64,000 nucleotides of DNA from NCBI RefSeq assembly GCF_000739935.1, contig NZ_BBJU01000002.1, forward strand, positions 62,001 through 126,000. Direction: 5' to 3'. The position numbers and the translations under genes were made by a program. The stretch comes from Agrobacterium rubi TR3 = NBRC 13261 (GTDB lineage Bacteria > Pseudomonadota > Alphaproteobacteria > Rhizobiales > Rhizobiaceae). Below the pieces are notes generated by a model, which saw nothing but the letters and a program-made list of their open reading frames with translations, was not told the DNA's origin and ran no database searches. Position 1 is the first letter of the stretch; every line of letters starts with the position of its first letter. Below are positions 37,398 through 47,846 of this stretch, in pieces.

Positions 37398-38636
37398 TCA
37401 GTTCGTCAGACGGCTGACATTGCCGGATGCTTTTCTGGCGATGTCACCGAAGGCCTCGACGATTTCTTCCATATTCTCCGGCGCGTAATAGTTGTCCGCG
37501 CTAGTGGCGCAGGCCTGGAGAAGCGATTTGCCCTTGGCGGGTGCCATGAAGGCGACGGTGAAGATTTTGATATCGTCGGCTTTGGCTTTGACGCAGGTGT
37601 TGCGAACGGCAGCATCGACTGAGGAATTCCAGTTTGCGCTGTCACCGGTCATTTCGCCGTCTGTCATCAGAACGATGAACCGTTGGAACGATTTGTTTTC
37701 GCCATCTTTTTGCGCTTTTGCCTCAGCCGGATTTGAGGATTTGAGAGCATCATAGGCAGCTGTCAATGCCGCATTCGCATCCGTCCCACCCGTGGCCGAC
37801 AGGGCCTGAATATAGGTGTTCGATTTTTTCGTACCCCAGTTCAGTGCCTGTGGCAGTGAACTCTTGTCATTGTATGCGATTGCTCCAGTCCGCACGAGAC
37901 TGGATTCGGGCGAGCCGCTCGATTTGTATGTCGGGTCTGATTTGTTGAGCGTATCCACCAGATAGCTGACAGCGGTTTTCAGAGACGTCATTTTGTTGAC
38001 GTAGCACGGTCTGGTGCTGTCCATCGGATTGGGCCAGCTATTCTCATCATAGTTGGCACACGAATACTTGCTTCTATCGACCGTGTTGGTCTTGAACGAC
38101 ATTGACCCGGAGCGGTCCAGTACCAGATACATGGACAAGGGCGCGCCATTGTTGAAGCTGCTTTCCGCGGTGCTGGTGGCGCTGATCGTTATCGAGGTTG
38201 CCCCGACAAGACCGAGCAGCGGATTGAGCGGCATCTGGTAGCGGACTGTCGTGGAAATTTTAAAATTGGTGCCTTTGGTGGTGTTGCTTCTGACAGGCAC
38301 GACGTCGGTATTGTCCCCAAAGGTTTTCTGGGCGGCTGGCGTCATATCCTGTGCGAATTCCTGGCCGCTCAGAAACTGTTTGACGACTGTCTTCAGCTCT
38401 TCATCGCTCTTGTCGCCTGCGGATTCGCGGAACATGGTGGCTGCGGCCAAAGTCGCGCCATCGGCAGCGTTCTGCAAATCGGATTTGACCTGAAGTGCCT
38501 TGTTGAACTCGATCCCAGCACCGGCAAAGCCCATCAAGAGCGGCAGCGTGATGGCCGTTATCATGGCAAAATTGCCCTGTCTGTCGCGCAACAGCGCCCG
38601 CATCCGTGTCTTCATTCCGGCCCCGTTGAACATCAT
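37398..38636 (-). CDS. TadE/TadG-like membrane protein with von Willebrand factor A domain
   Basis: About 412 residues. The ATG at 38636 is used; a GTG two codons upstream and an ATG one codon downstream are also possible. The N-terminus has the Tad pseudopilin-like pattern, a basic RDRQGNFAMI then the hydrophobic TAITLPLLMGFAGAGIEF. The rest is an extracytoplasmic vWA domain whose metal-ion-dependent adhesion site is intact (DRSGSMS, later TDGEMT). Such proteins anchor in the inner membrane and may contribute to Flp/Tad pilus assembly or adhesion. No other tad/cpa genes are nearby. It is monocistronic, with its own terminator. Confidence 0.85.
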   Translation of the reverse strand: MMFNGAGMKTRMRALLRDRQGNFAMITAITLPLLMGFAGAGIEFNKALQVKSDLQNAADGATLAAATMFRESAGDKSDEELKTVVKQFLSGQEFAQDMTPAAQKTFGDNTDVVPVRSNTTKGTNFKISTTVRYQMPLNPLLGLVGATSITISATSTAESSFNNGAPLSMYLVLDRSGSMSFKTNTVDRSKYSCANYDENSWPNPMDSTRPCYVNKMTSLKTAVSYLVDTLNKSDPTYKSSGSPESSLVRTGAIAYNDKSSLPQALNWGTKKSNTYIQALSATGGTDANAALTAAYDALKSSNPAEAKAQKDGENKSFQRFIVLMTDGEMTGDSANWNSSVDAAVRNTCVKAKADDIKIFTVAFMAPAKGKSLLQACATSADNYYAPENMEEIVEAFGDIARKASGNVSRLTN

Positions 38637-38802
38637 GTTCACCTGTTGGATTGTTGTATGGAATCAGCACTACTGCGTGGCGATGTAGATTTTCCTAACG
38701 TAACCTGCGCAAATTGAGCGAGTGCTCAAAACGGGACGGAATTTCGTCGTGAAACGAGGCGCTGCGTCATCCCGACACGCCGGTGGTCGCGTTGTGGGAC
38801 AG

Positions 38803-39684
38803 TCAGGCTTTGACCGGAATGACATCCACGGCCTGCGTGGTCTGCTGGTTGCCGTAGCTTTTCAGCACGCCGATCACAGGGGCGATGTCGGCGTAATCTC
38901 GACCGTAACCGACGACGATGTGGTCGCTGCCCGCGACGATGTCGTTGGTGGGGTCGAGTTCGATGTAACCCGTCGCCTCGCCGCACCAGACGCGCACCCA
39001 GGCATGCATGGCATCCGCCCCTTCCAGCCGTTCCTTGCCGGCTGGCGGAATGGTGCGCAGGAAGCCGCTGACATAGCCTGCGGGAATACCGAGGCTGCGC
39101 AGCGCACAAATCATGATGTGGGAGAAATCCTGGCAGACGCCGCGTTTCAGTTTGAAGGCTTGCGCCGGTGTCGTATCCACCGTGGTCGCCTCGCCATCAT
39201 ATTTGAAGTCCTTGTAAATGCGTTTGCACAGCGCCATCGCGATTTCGCGGATTGTCATGCCGGGCGTGATGGTCTCGCGGGCATAGGCTGCAATCGCGGC
39301 GTTTTCCCCGATGCGCGGGCTGATGCCCGCGAAATGGTGCGGCGATTGCGGATCGAGCGACCAGACATTGGCCAGTTCCCGCGGCAGCTTGACGAGTTCC
39401 GGTGAGAAATCTGCGGTCAGCGATGTGCTTTCCACCGAGACGCGGGCCTGCATGCGGATATCCAGCTTGTCATGCGAGGCGCGCAGATAGACGGATGTCG
39501 CGGTCTGCTGGAAAAAGTCGTCGAAGACGGTGCGCTCTTCCGGCGAGGGTGAAACACTGAGTGTGCCCGCAATGAGCCTTTGCCTGCCGGGGATGGACAG
39601 CGGCATGATACGAATGATGTGGCGCGCACCGGACGCCAGCGTGTCGTAGATATAGCCCATGTGCAGCGTCAGATCGTAGAGCAT
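38803..39684 (-). CDS. Transglutaminase-like cysteine peptidase of the ATP-grasp cluster
   Basis: A 293-residue protein with the bacterial transglutaminase N-terminal beta domain (about 1-130) and a core with the complete triad Cys184 (RGVCQDFSH), His227 (AMHAWVRVW) and Asp244 (ELDPTND). In bacteria this fold most often acts as a peptidase or amidase. It is the last of three tightly packed minus-strand genes with an ATP-grasp/alpha-E protein (four bases apart) and a larger transglutaminase/DUF2126 protein. The trio recurs across bacteria and has been predicted to form a peptide-synthesising and peptide-cleaving system. No physiological substrate is known to me. Confidence 0.88.
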   Translation of the reverse strand: MLYDLTLHMGYIYDTLASGARHIIRIMPLSIPGRQRLIAGTLSVSPSPEERTVFDDFFQQTATSVYLRASHDKLDIRMQARVSVESTSLTADFSPELVKLPRELANVWSLDPQSPHHFAGISPRIGENAAIAAYARETITPGMTIREIAMALCKRIYKDFKYDGEATTVDTTPAQAFKLKRGVCQDFSHIMICALRSLGIPAGYVSGFLRTIPPAGKERLEGADAMHAWVRVWCGEATGYIELDPTNDIVAGSDHIVVGYGRDYADIAPVIGVLKSYGNQQTTQAVDVIPVKA

Positions 39685-39687
39685 GGG

Positions 39688-42096
39688 CTATCCGAGATAT
39701 GTCTGTGCAAGAACGTCCGAGAGATGTTCCAGATCCTGTTCCAGCTGCCGGAAGACGGCAGGCGACAGGTTTTCCGGCGTCATCACCGCAAGGCCGGAAT
39801 GGACGCGCATGGCCTCGCGGTAGAAGGATGACATCTGACCATTGACGAAGGCATTGGGCAGTTGCTCCACCTCGGTGCGGATTTCGTTGAGCTGGAAGAG
39901 AATGGACCGCGGGTTGAGCGGATCGAGGCCCAGAAGGTCCATTACGGTTAGACCTGCCGTGTTCACATTGTAACGGCGGCGGTGGGTCATGACGCTGTCG
40001 CCGATTTCCAGCAGCATGTCGTAGGACCCGTCAGGTGCATCCGGGCCGCTCATATGGCCGAGAAGGCGGGTCAAATGCAGCCCGCGTTCCAGATAACGAC
40101 CGATGGAGAGGAACCGCCAGCCGGTGAAACGATACATGTTTTCATGCACCAGACCGGCAAAGCCCGCCAGTTTGCGCAAGAGCACCGTCATGGCATGGGT
40201 CGCGTCATCACCGGCGGCAACCTTGCTCTGGAAGCGGCGTGCGGTTTTTGACAGATCGTTCAGCGCCAGCCAGCCATCGGGCGAGAAACGGTCTCTGATA
40301 TTGCTGGCGGAATAGATCGCGCTGTTGATATTGGCGATGAGGCTTGCGGGAACGGCTTCCTCGACGTCGATATCGACAGTTTCGAGGTAGGCGGTGACGT
40401 GGGCCAGAAGCGGCTGTTTCGGATCGGCGGATTCAGCATAGCGAGCGTGCCATGCGCGCAGAATGCGCAGCGCCCCTTCGGCGCGCTCGATATAGCGGCC
40501 CAGCCAGAACAGATTGTCGGCGGCACGGCTCGGCAGGCTGCCGGGCATATTGCGGATGAAGTTTTCTTCCGCTGGTAAAAGCGTGGTGCGCTCCACCGGC
40601 TTGTCGGAGACGATCCAGACATCGGCGGCGCTGCCGCCAGCCTGCATGGCAATCGCGGCCGTATCGTTGCTGCGGCCAATGCGGGCAAAGCCGCCGGGCA
40701 TGACCTGCCATCCATCCTGCGTGCGGGCCGCGAACACGCGAAGGCTCATGGGGCGCGGCACCAGCTTGCCATCGATATAGGCTGGAGTCGTGGAGAGTGT
40801 GACGACTTCCTGACCCACCAGCTTGTTGCCGTCGCTTTCCAGCCAGTCGCCGATGGAATCCTTGGCCGTTTCGCGCAGTGTGGAGCCGAGAACGGATTGG
40901 CCGTTATCATCGAAGAAGGGCAGGCGCGAATAGGCGGGGCCGATGACCATGCGCTCGATGTTGTGTGCCACATGTTCGCGCTCGGACGGCTGGCCGCACC
41001 ACCATGTTGCGATGGACGGCATGGCCAGGTCTTCGCCCAGCAGATGGCGGCAGATGGCGGGCATGAAGGCGAGCAGCGCACGGGTTTCCAGAATGCCGGT
41101 GCCCAGCGCATTGACGAAGCTGAGCGAGCCGGAGCGCAGCGCCTGCACCATGCCCGGCGTGCCGATATGGGAGTTCTGGTCCAGCTCCAGCGGGTCGGTA
41201 TAGGATGCATCTAAACGCCGCCACAACACGCCTACAGGCTTCAGGCCCGCCACGGTGCGCACCATGACGCGGTTGTTGACGACGGTGAGGTCTTCGCCTT
41301 CCAGCAGCATGAAGCCGAGATAGCGGGCGATATAGGCATGTTCGAAATAGGTTTCGCTGGCGGGGCCGGGTGTCAGAACCGCGATCCGCTCATCGGGATG
41401 CTGACGGTGCGACTGCAACGTATCGCGAAACGCGCCGAAGAATGAGGCGAGACGATGGACATGGGATTCGGCATAGATATCGGAAAAGGCACGGGTGGTG
41501 GCCACGCGGTTTTCCAGCGCAAACCCCGCACCCGACGGGGCCTGGGTGCGGTCCGCCAGCACCCACCAGTTGCCATCGGGCCCGCGCCCGATTTCAAACG
41601 AACAGAAGTGCAGATAGTGGCCATTGGCCGGTTTCACGCCCGCCAGAGCGCGCAGATATTCCGGGTTGGAGGCGACCAGCGACGGCGGCACGTAGCCCTG
41701 CTGTACCAGTCGGTTTTCGCCATAAAAATCCGCCACAATGCTTTCCAGCAGATTGGCGCGCTGGACGAGACCGCGCGAGACGGCTTCCCATTCCTTCTCG
41801 TCGATGAGAACGGGAATGTGTGAGATTGGCCAGTTGCGTTCGCTGTTTCCTTGCGCGCTGTAATCGCGATAAAACACGCCGGCATCGCGCAAATAACGGT
41901 CGGTGCGGGCAAAACGCTCATGCAGTTCCCGTTCGCCCATGCGCTCCAGCGCATTGACGAAAGGTTGCCAGACCGGGCGGATGCGGCCGTTGATATCCAG
42001 CATCTCATCGGCAATACCGGGTAGGGCACGGTAGCCCAGCATGGATGCCATGCCGGGTTTCGCGTCTATCCGTTTCCGTGCCGGTGCCTTTGCCAA
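39688..42096 (-). CDS. Circularly permuted ATP-grasp protein fused to an alpha-E domain
   Basis: About 802 residues if started at TTG 42096, which has aggag ten bases upstream. GTG 42105 and ATG 42168, both overlapping the upstream gene, are alternatives. The first 480 residues are a circularly permuted ATP-grasp ligase of the CP_ATPgrasp family (HYLHFCSFEIGRGPDGNWWV, LLEGEDLTVVNNRVMVRTV, DASYTDPLELDQNSHIGTPG). The last 310 are the all-helical alpha-E domain (SRAADNLFWLGRYIERAEGA, RFLSIGRYLERGLHLT). ATP-grasp ligases form amide bonds via acyl phosphates; alpha-E is thought to help substrate binding. It sits between two transglutaminase-like genes. Confidence 0.88.
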   Translation of the reverse strand: MAKAPARKRIDAKPGMASMLGYRALPGIADEMLDINGRIRPVWQPFVNALERMGERELHERFARTDRYLRDAGVFYRDYSAQGNSERNWPISHIPVLIDEKEWEAVSRGLVQRANLLESIVADFYGENRLVQQGYVPPSLVASNPEYLRALAGVKPANGHYLHFCSFEIGRGPDGNWWVLADRTQAPSGAGFALENRVATTRAFSDIYAESHVHRLASFFGAFRDTLQSHRQHPDERIAVLTPGPASETYFEHAYIARYLGFMLLEGEDLTVVNNRVMVRTVAGLKPVGVLWRRLDASYTDPLELDQNSHIGTPGMVQALRSGSLSFVNALGTGILETRALLAFMPAICRHLLGEDLAMPSIATWWCGQPSEREHVAHNIERMVIGPAYSRLPFFDDNGQSVLGSTLRETAKDSIGDWLESDGNKLVGQEVVTLSTTPAYIDGKLVPRPMSLRVFAARTQDGWQVMPGGFARIGRSNDTAAIAMQAGGSAADVWIVSDKPVERTTLLPAEENFIRNMPGSLPSRAADNLFWLGRYIERAEGALRILRAWHARYAESADPKQPLLAHVTAYLETVDIDVEEAVPASLIANINSAIYSASNIRDRFSPDGWLALNDLSKTARRFQSKVAAGDDATHAMTVLLRKLAGFAGLVHENMYRFTGWRFLSIGRYLERGLHLTRLLGHMSGPDAPDGSYDMLLEIGDSVMTHRRRYNVNTAGLTVMDLLGLDPLNPRSILFQLNEIRTEVEQLPNAFVNGQMSSFYREAMRVHSGLAVMTPENLSPAVFRQLEQDLEHLSDVLAQTYLG

Positions 42097-42101
42097 CGAA
42101 G

Positions 42102-45100
42102 TCACACTCCCTGCGGGCGTCTTAGATCGAGCGTCAGCGGGAATTCCGGTGACGCTGCTTCCGGCCACAGCGGATAGTGACCGGCGGTATGCCCCCAGGG
42201 CTCGAAGCGTGCAAGGCGTCTTGCTTCTGCTTCGTTTCCGTTGATGGGGAACGTCTCATAGGTTCGCCCGCCCGGATGCGCAACATGATAGATGCAGCCG
42301 CCGATCGATCGGTTCGACCATGTATCATAAATGTCGAAGGTCAACGGAGTGTTGACCGGCAAGGCCGGGTGCAGACCCTGTGACGGCTGCCACGCCTTGA
42401 AGCGCACACCGGCAACGGAAACACCTGAATCATCCGTCTGCTTCATCGGCACGGCGCGGCCATTGCAGGCCACGGTGTAGCGGGACGGGTTGGAGGTTTC
42501 CAGCCGCACCTGTAAACGCTCAACCGAACTGTCCACATAACGCACGGTGCCGCCGATGGCACCCTGTTCGCCCATGACATGCCATGGCTCCAGCGCTTGG
42601 CGTAGCTCCAGTTTGGAGCCCTCATATTCGACCTCGCCGAAGAAGGGGAAGCGGAACTCCAGCTGGGCTACGAACCATTCCGGTTTCACGTCGAAGCCGT
42701 TGTCTTTCAGGTCTGCAAGAACATCGAGGAAATCGGCCCAGATGTAATGCGGCAGCATGAAACGGTCTGCGAGCGCCGTGCCCCAGCGCACGAATTTGCC
42801 ACCAGACGGGTTTTTCCAGAAGCGGGCGATGATGGCGCGGACCAGCAATTGCTGGGCAAGCGACATGCGGGCATTCGGCGGCATTTCGAAACCGCGGAAC
42901 TCCACCAGACCAAGACGACCGGTCGGGCCATCCGGCGAAAACAGTTTGTCGATGCAAATCTCGGAGCGGTGGGTGTTGCCGGTAACATCGGTCAGCAGAT
43001 TGCGGAACAGGCGGTCCACCAGCCACGGCAGCGGTGCTGCGCCTTCGCCCGGCATCGGCACCTGCGCCATGGCGATTTCCAGCTCGTACATGCTGTCATG
43101 GCGGGCTTCATCGATGCGCGGTGCCTGGCTGGTCGGGCCGATGAACAGGCCAGAGAACAGATAGGACAGCGATGGATGGCGCTGCCAGTGCAGCACGAGG
43201 CTTTTCAACAGATCGGGACGGCGCAGGAACGGGCTGTTGTTGGGGTTGGCACCGCCCACCACCACATGGTTGCCGCCGCCGGTGCCTGTGTGGCGACCGT
43301 CGATCATGAATTTATCCGCACCCAGCCGGGTCTGGCGGGCGTCCTCATAGACCGCGGTGGTGATATCGACGCAATCCTTCCAGCTTTCAGCCGGGTGGAT
43401 ATTGACCTCGATGACACCGGGATCGGGCGCGACGCGGATGACGTTCATCCGCTCATCATGCGGCGGGGTGTAGCCTTCGATATGCACGGGCAGGCCGAGA
43501 TCGGTCGCTGCGGCTTCTGCGGCGGCGACGAGATCGAGATAATCCTCGATGCGTTCCACCGGCGGCATGAAGACGCAGAGCCGCCCGTCGCGGGCTTCGA
43601 CGGACATGGCAGTGCGGACTTCGCCATTGATATCGCTGATCGATTGCTCGATGCGCTCCTGCGTTGTCCCTTCCGAAGCCTGAAACGAGGCTTCGGGCAA
43701 AGCACGGGCGGACGGGGCCTGGGTATCCGGTAGCGGTCCACGGGGAACCGAGGGGTCAGCCGGGTGGATATAGGGGAATTTGGATTCCGGAACGTGGGGC
43801 AGGGTGCCAAGCGGAATGCGGTACCCGACCGGGCTGTCGCCCGGCACCAAAAAGATGCGACCGCGCCGGGTCTTCCACTTTTCGCTCATCCAGCGTTTCT
43901 CGGAGGTCGCCTTGGCGTTCCACGCCTGCACCGGCAAAATGTAACCGGTCGGTGTCGTAAGGCCACGCTCGAACACGCGGGCGATGCGGTTGCGCTCTTC
44001 CGGGTCTTTCAGCTTGGAATTGGACGGATCGACATTGTCGGGAAGGTTGCCTTCCTTGATCAGCCATTCCGCCGGGTCTTCGTAAGCTGGCAGTACCAGT
44101 TCCGGCGCGATACCGATATTGGTGGCGATGTTGGTCAGCAGCTTTTCTGCGTCTTCCGATGTGACGCCGGTATCGGCCCCTTCGCGAGCGACCAGATCGG
44201 GATTGTGCCAGACCGGCTTGCCGTCCTTGCGCCAATAGAGCGAAAACGTCCATCGCGGCAGGCTCTCGCCCGGATACCACTTGCCCTGACCGTAATGCAG
44301 GAAACCATTGGGGGCGAAGCGTTCGCGCAGTTTGCGGATCAGCACATCGGCCTTTTCCCGCTTTGTCGGGCCGACGGCATCGGTGTTCCATTCGCCGGAT
44401 TCGAAATCATCGATGGAGACGAAAGTCGGTTCGCCACCCATGGTCAGCCGCACGTCCTGCTCGGCCAGCACCTTGTCTACCTGTTCGCCCAAGGCGTTCA
44501 GGCGGTCCCAGCTTTCGTCCGAAAACGGCTTGGTGATGCGCGGATGTTCGGCCACACGGGTGACCTTCATATCGAAGGCGAATTCGGTGTTGGCCTGGCC
44601 ATAATAGCCGCCGGAAATGGGCGCAGCATTGCTGAAATGCGGGGTTGCAGCCAGGGGCACATGGCTTTCGCCGGTCAGGAGGCCAGATGTCGGATCGAGG
44701 CCCACCCAGCCTGCACCGGGAAGATATACTTCCGCCCAGGCGTGCAGATCGGTGAAGTCCACCTCGGTTCCCGAGGGGCCGTCCAGCGCCTTCAAATCCG
44801 GCGTCAGCTGAATGAGATAGCCGGAGACGAAACGCGCGGCAAAGCCGAGATGGCGCAGGATCTGCACCAGCAGCCAGCTTGTGTCGCGGCACGAGCCCTT
44901 GGCAGAGGAAAGCGTTTCTTCCGGCGTCTGCACACCGGTTTCCATGCGGATGACATAGCCGATTTCGCTTTGCAGCCGGGCATTGAGACCGACGACCATA
45001 TCCACAGTCGGCTGGCCCGCCGTCCAGTCGAGGGTTTTCAGGTAGTTTTCCAGAAGTGGGCCGGTCGGTTCCGGCGTCTGGTAGATCGACAGGTCGGCCT

Positions 45101-45431
45101 TCAACGTTTCGGGATATTCGAAAGGCCAGTAGGTGGCGCTTTCTTCCACGAAAAAGTCGAAGGGATTGTAGACCGTCATATCGGCGACAAGATCGACCTC
45201 GATCCTGAACTCCGTGACCGGATCAGGAAAAACGTAACGGGCCAGAAAATTGCCGTAAGGATCCTGTTGAAGGTTGACGAAGTGATTGGCGGGCGTGACC
45301 TTCAACGAATGGCTGATGACATGGGTACGAGAATGCGGCGCAGGCTTCAATCTGATGATCTGAGGTCCGAGGCGAATTGGACTGTCATATTTATAATGCG
45401 TCAGATGATAGATGCTTGCTTTGATTGACAT
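42102..45431 (-). CDS. Transglutaminase/DUF2126 fusion protein
   Basis: 1109 residues. The N-terminal 300 are a transglutaminase-fold protein with triad Cys181 (GSCRDTSW), His230 (LHAWAEVY) and Asp246 (GLDPTSG). The remaining 800 are DUF2126, a large domain related to glutamine-synthetase/COOH-NH2-ligase folds, with motifs such as [25 protein letters not shown] and [15 protein letters not shown]. If that relation holds, the protein carries both an amide-forming and an amide-cleaving site. It is the first gene of the three-gene cluster and overlaps the likely start of the ATP-grasp gene. A divergent promoter region separates it from the ABC protein gene. Confidence 0.87.
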   Translation of the reverse strand: MSIKASIYHLTHYKYDSPIRLGPQIIRLKPAPHSRTHVISHSLKVTPANHFVNLQQDPYGNFLARYVFPDPVTEFRIEVDLVADMTVYNPFDFFVEESATYWPFEYPETLKADLSIYQTPEPTGPLLENYLKTLDWTAGQPTVDMVVGLNARLQSEIGYVIRMETGVQTPEETLSSAKGSCRDTSWLLVQILRHLGFAARFVSGYLIQLTPDLKALDGPSGTEVDFTDLHAWAEVYLPGAGWVGLDPTSGLLTGESHVPLAATPHFSNAAPISGGYYGQANTEFAFDMKVTRVAEHPRITKPFSDESWDRLNALGEQVDKVLAEQDVRLTMGGEPTFVSIDDFESGEWNTDAVGPTKREKADVLIRKLRERFAPNGFLHYGQGKWYPGESLPRWTFSLYWRKDGKPVWHNPDLVAREGADTGVTSEDAEKLLTNIATNIGIAPELVLPAYEDPAEWLIKEGNLPDNVDPSNSKLKDPEERNRIARVFERGLTTPTGYILPVQAWNAKATSEKRWMSEKWKTRRGRIFLVPGDSPVGYRIPLGTLPHVPESKFPYIHPADPSVPRGPLPDTQAPSARALPEASFQASEGTTQERIEQSISDINGEVRTAMSVEARDGRLCVFMPPVERIEDYLDLVAAAEAAATDLGLPVHIEGYTPPHDERMNVIRVAPDPGVIEVNIHPAESWKDCVDITTAVYEDARQTRLGADKFMIDGRHTGTGGGNHVVVGGANPNNSPFLRRPDLLKSLVLHWQRHPSLSYLFSGLFIGPTSQAPRIDEARHDSMYELEIAMAQVPMPGEGAAPLPWLVDRLFRNLLTDVTGNTHRSEICIDKLFSPDGPTGRLGLVEFRGFEMPPNARMSLAQQLLVRAIIARFWKNPSGGKFVRWGTALADRFMLPHYIWADFLDVLADLKDNGFDVKPEWFVAQLEFRFPFFGEVEYEGSKLELRQALEPWHVMGEQGAIGGTVRYVDSSVERLQVRLETSNPSRYTVACNGRAVPMKQTDDSGVSVAGVRFKAWQPSQGLHPALPVNTPLTFDIYDTWSNRSIGGCIYHVAHPGGRTYETFPINGNEAEARRLARFEPWGHTAGHYPLWPEAASPEFPLTLDLRRPQGV

Positions 45432-45691
45432 ACTTGCCCTTGCCCGGTTGTTCCGGTTTGCGCGCGGATGGTGCCGCCCCTCTTTAATTCACGCGACTTT
45501 GTGCAATGCACGCAAAGAAAGCAAGGAACATTTCAAGCGGCTCGCGCATTGCTGCGCAACGTGCTTCGCTGGGTTTCGTGTCGGAAGTGGACAAGCTTTC
45601 GCGTCATGCTATTGCTGTCACGACACGCATGTAGGGTTGATGCCTGCAGGAGCCTTAGAATTCAAAATATCATGGAAATGGCAAGGTACTG

Positions 45692-47452
45692 ATGGCGCAA
45701 GGTAATCTGTCCGCGGAAACGGCCGGCCATCCGTCCTTCGATCTGACCTTCAAGGCGCAGTTGGCCATGATGGGCAGCGCCTTCTGGACCTCCAAGGTCC
45801 GTGGCAAGCTCATTCTTCTGATGTGTGCGCTTTTGACCATCATTCTCGTCACGGCTTACGGTCAGGTCAAACTGAACGAGTGGAACGCGCCGTTCTACAA
45901 CGCGCTGGAACGGCGTGATCTCAACGCATTCCTGCACCAGCTCGAAGTCTTTGCGATGATTGCGGGAACGCTTCTGCTGCTCAACGTTTTCCAGACATGG
46001 CTGAACCAGATGACGGCGCTGAACATGCGCGAGGGGCTGGCCAAGGATATGGTCGATCAGTGGTTCAGGCCCGGCCGCGCTGCCCGTCTTGCGGGTTTCG
46101 GTGCCATTGCCATCAATCCCGATCAGCGCCTGCACGACGATGTTCGCAACCTGGCCGAAAGCAGCACGGCGCTGGCCATCGGTCTCGTCAACGCCACCAT
46201 TCTGCTGGTCAGCTTCATCGGTGTTCTCTGGGGCCTGTCAGCAGGTTTCGCCATCGAAATCAGCGGCAAGATGGTGGAAATACCGGGCTATATGGTCTGG
46301 GCGGCGCTCATCTATGCGGGCTCGGCTTCGCTGCTCAGCAACATCGTCGGCTACCGGCTGGTGCCGCTGAACGCCGAGCGCTACTCCAAGGAAGCGGAAC
46401 TGCGGTTTTCTCTCATGCGGGCCAGTGAGAACGTGACAGCCATCACGCTGGCGCGGGGCGAGAAGAACGAACGTCACCGCATCGGTGAAGACATCAACGC
46501 CGTGCTGGGCGTCATCAAGGGGCTGGCCATGGCGCTGACCCATCTGACATGGGTTTCGTCCGGTTACGGATGGCTGGCCATTGTTGCACCTATTCTGATC
46601 GCCGCTCCCGTGTACTTTTCCGGAAACTTGAGCTTTGGTGGCTTGATGATGGCGGTGGGTGCCTTCAACCAGGTCAACGTCGCCTTGCGTTGGTACATCG
46701 ATAATTTCGGCCCTATCGCAGCCTGGAAGGCGACGTTGCAGCGTGTCTCGGTGTTTCGCAATGCGCTGATCCAGATGGACAGCATCGAGCGCCATGGCAA
46801 CACTATCGAGATCGAACAAACCACCTCGGGAACGATCGTCTGGGCGTCGGTGGAAATCAGCCCGGATGCGGGCGGGCAGGATCTGTCGCGGATTTTTCGG
46901 CTGCGGGAAGCGCCGGTCGAGATCAAAGCCGGCGACCGCCTGATGGTGAACGGCGATCAGGGCGTGAACCGGCGACTGTTTTTTGCAGCCGTTGCAGGCC
47001 TGTGGCCCTGGGGTCGCGGCAAGATGACGATGCCACCGCGCGAGGAAATGCTGTTCATCGCCCAGCATGGCTATTTACCCGCAGCGCCGTTGCGTGAAAT
47101 CCTGTGCTATCCGCGCAGCCCGCAGAAATTTCAGGAGCAGGATTTTCTGGATGCTCTGGAAAAGTGCGGCCTTGGCCACATCATTCCCCGCATCGATGAC
47201 AATGTTCGCTGGGACAAGAAATTCGATTCCGACGAGCAGGCCTGCGTGCGCGTGGCCAATGCGCTGGTGCTCAAGCCCCGCTGGCTGTTCATCGACGATC
47301 TTCTCGAAGGTCTTGAGACGGACACCGTCGACAGGCTGGCGGGCGTTCTGGCCGGTATGAAGGACACGACCATCGTCTATATCGGCCGTTCGGAAACCAT
47401 CTTGCAGGTGCTATCACCGCGCGTGGTGCATCTGGATTTGGTGAAGACGTAA
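45692..47452 (+). CDS. SbmA/YddA-like ABC protein with degenerate ATPase domain
   Basis: 586 residues, starting after aaggt. The N-terminal half (about 35-350) is a six-helix membrane domain of the YddA/SbmA_BacA type (LNEWNAPFYNALERRDLNAF, INPDQRLHDDVRNLAESSTA). The C-terminal half has the ABC ATPase outline, but the catalytic motifs are lost. Walker A reads GDQGVNRR (421-428, no GK-S/T), the signature region reads DSDEQACVR in place of LSxGEQQR, Walker B ends FIDD rather than DE (533-536) and the switch His is missing (IGRSE). The frame is intact, so this looks like a maintained pseudo-ATPase. It may transport by proton gradient as SbmA does. Confidence 0.85.
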   Translation: MAQGNLSAETAGHPSFDLTFKAQLAMMGSAFWTSKVRGKLILLMCALLTIILVTAYGQVKLNEWNAPFYNALERRDLNAFLHQLEVFAMIAGTLLLLNVFQTWLNQMTALNMREGLAKDMVDQWFRPGRAARLAGFGAIAINPDQRLHDDVRNLAESSTALAIGLVNATILLVSFIGVLWGLSAGFAIEISGKMVEIPGYMVWAALIYAGSASLLSNIVGYRLVPLNAERYSKEAELRFSLMRASENVTAITLARGEKNERHRIGEDINAVLGVIKGLAMALTHLTWVSSGYGWLAIVAPILIAAPVYFSGNLSFGGLMMAVGAFNQVNVALRWYIDNFGPIAAWKATLQRVSVFRNALIQMDSIERHGNTIEIEQTTSGTIVWASVEISPDAGGQDLSRIFRLREAPVEIKAGDRLMVNGDQGVNRRLFFAAVAGLWPWGRGKMTMPPREEMLFIAQHGYLPAAPLREILCYPRSPQKFQEQDFLDALEKCGLGHIIPRIDDNVRWDKKFDSDEQACVRVANALVLKPRWLFIDDLLEGLETDTVDRLAGVLAGMKDTTIVYIGRSETILQVLSPRVVHLDLVKT

Positions 47453-47455
47453 CGC

Positions 47456-47644
47456 CTACATTTTGGCAAGCGACGGACCGATGGAAATGGCTGTCGTATC
47501 GATGACATGCGGCGATGGCTGTACCACCCGCATGAGGCGGATCGGTGCGATGGTCATGAACAGGACGAGCGCCACAACGGCCATGACAACCATCCGGTCA
47601 TCGCGTTTTTGCTTAACGGTATTGCCACTCCAGTCATATGCCAT
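47456..47644 (-). CDS. Small single-pass membrane protein
   Basis: 62 residues, starting at ATG 47644 after gaggtcgct. A short charged N-terminus (MAYDWSGNTVKQKRDDR) is followed by one hydrophobic helix (MVVMAVVALVLFMTIAPIRL) and a polar tail. It converges on the ABC gene with three bases between the stops. No family recognised. Confidence 0.55.
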   Translation of the reverse strand: MAYDWSGNTVKQKRDDRMVVMAVVALVLFMTIAPIRLMRVVQPSPHVIDTTAISIGPSLAKM

Positions 47645-47846
47645 AGCGACCTCGCGTATATTAGCGTAAAAGAATTCAACGCAAGAGTGCCGGAGTATGG
47701 TTAACAGACAGTTACTGCCTGATCGAATTCCTTGCTAAGGCAGGACATGATCGGATGCCACGCAAAACATCGCGCTGCGAAATGGACAACTGCTGCGCGC
47801 AGGCGCGTCGCAGACCATTCGACATCAGTTGTTGATCGGTGCGTTC

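Noticed and set aside
45692..47452. ABC gene considered as a pseudogene
   Set aside because: Frame and length intact, membrane domain conserved, and the changes are substitutions in motifs rather than frameshifts or stops.
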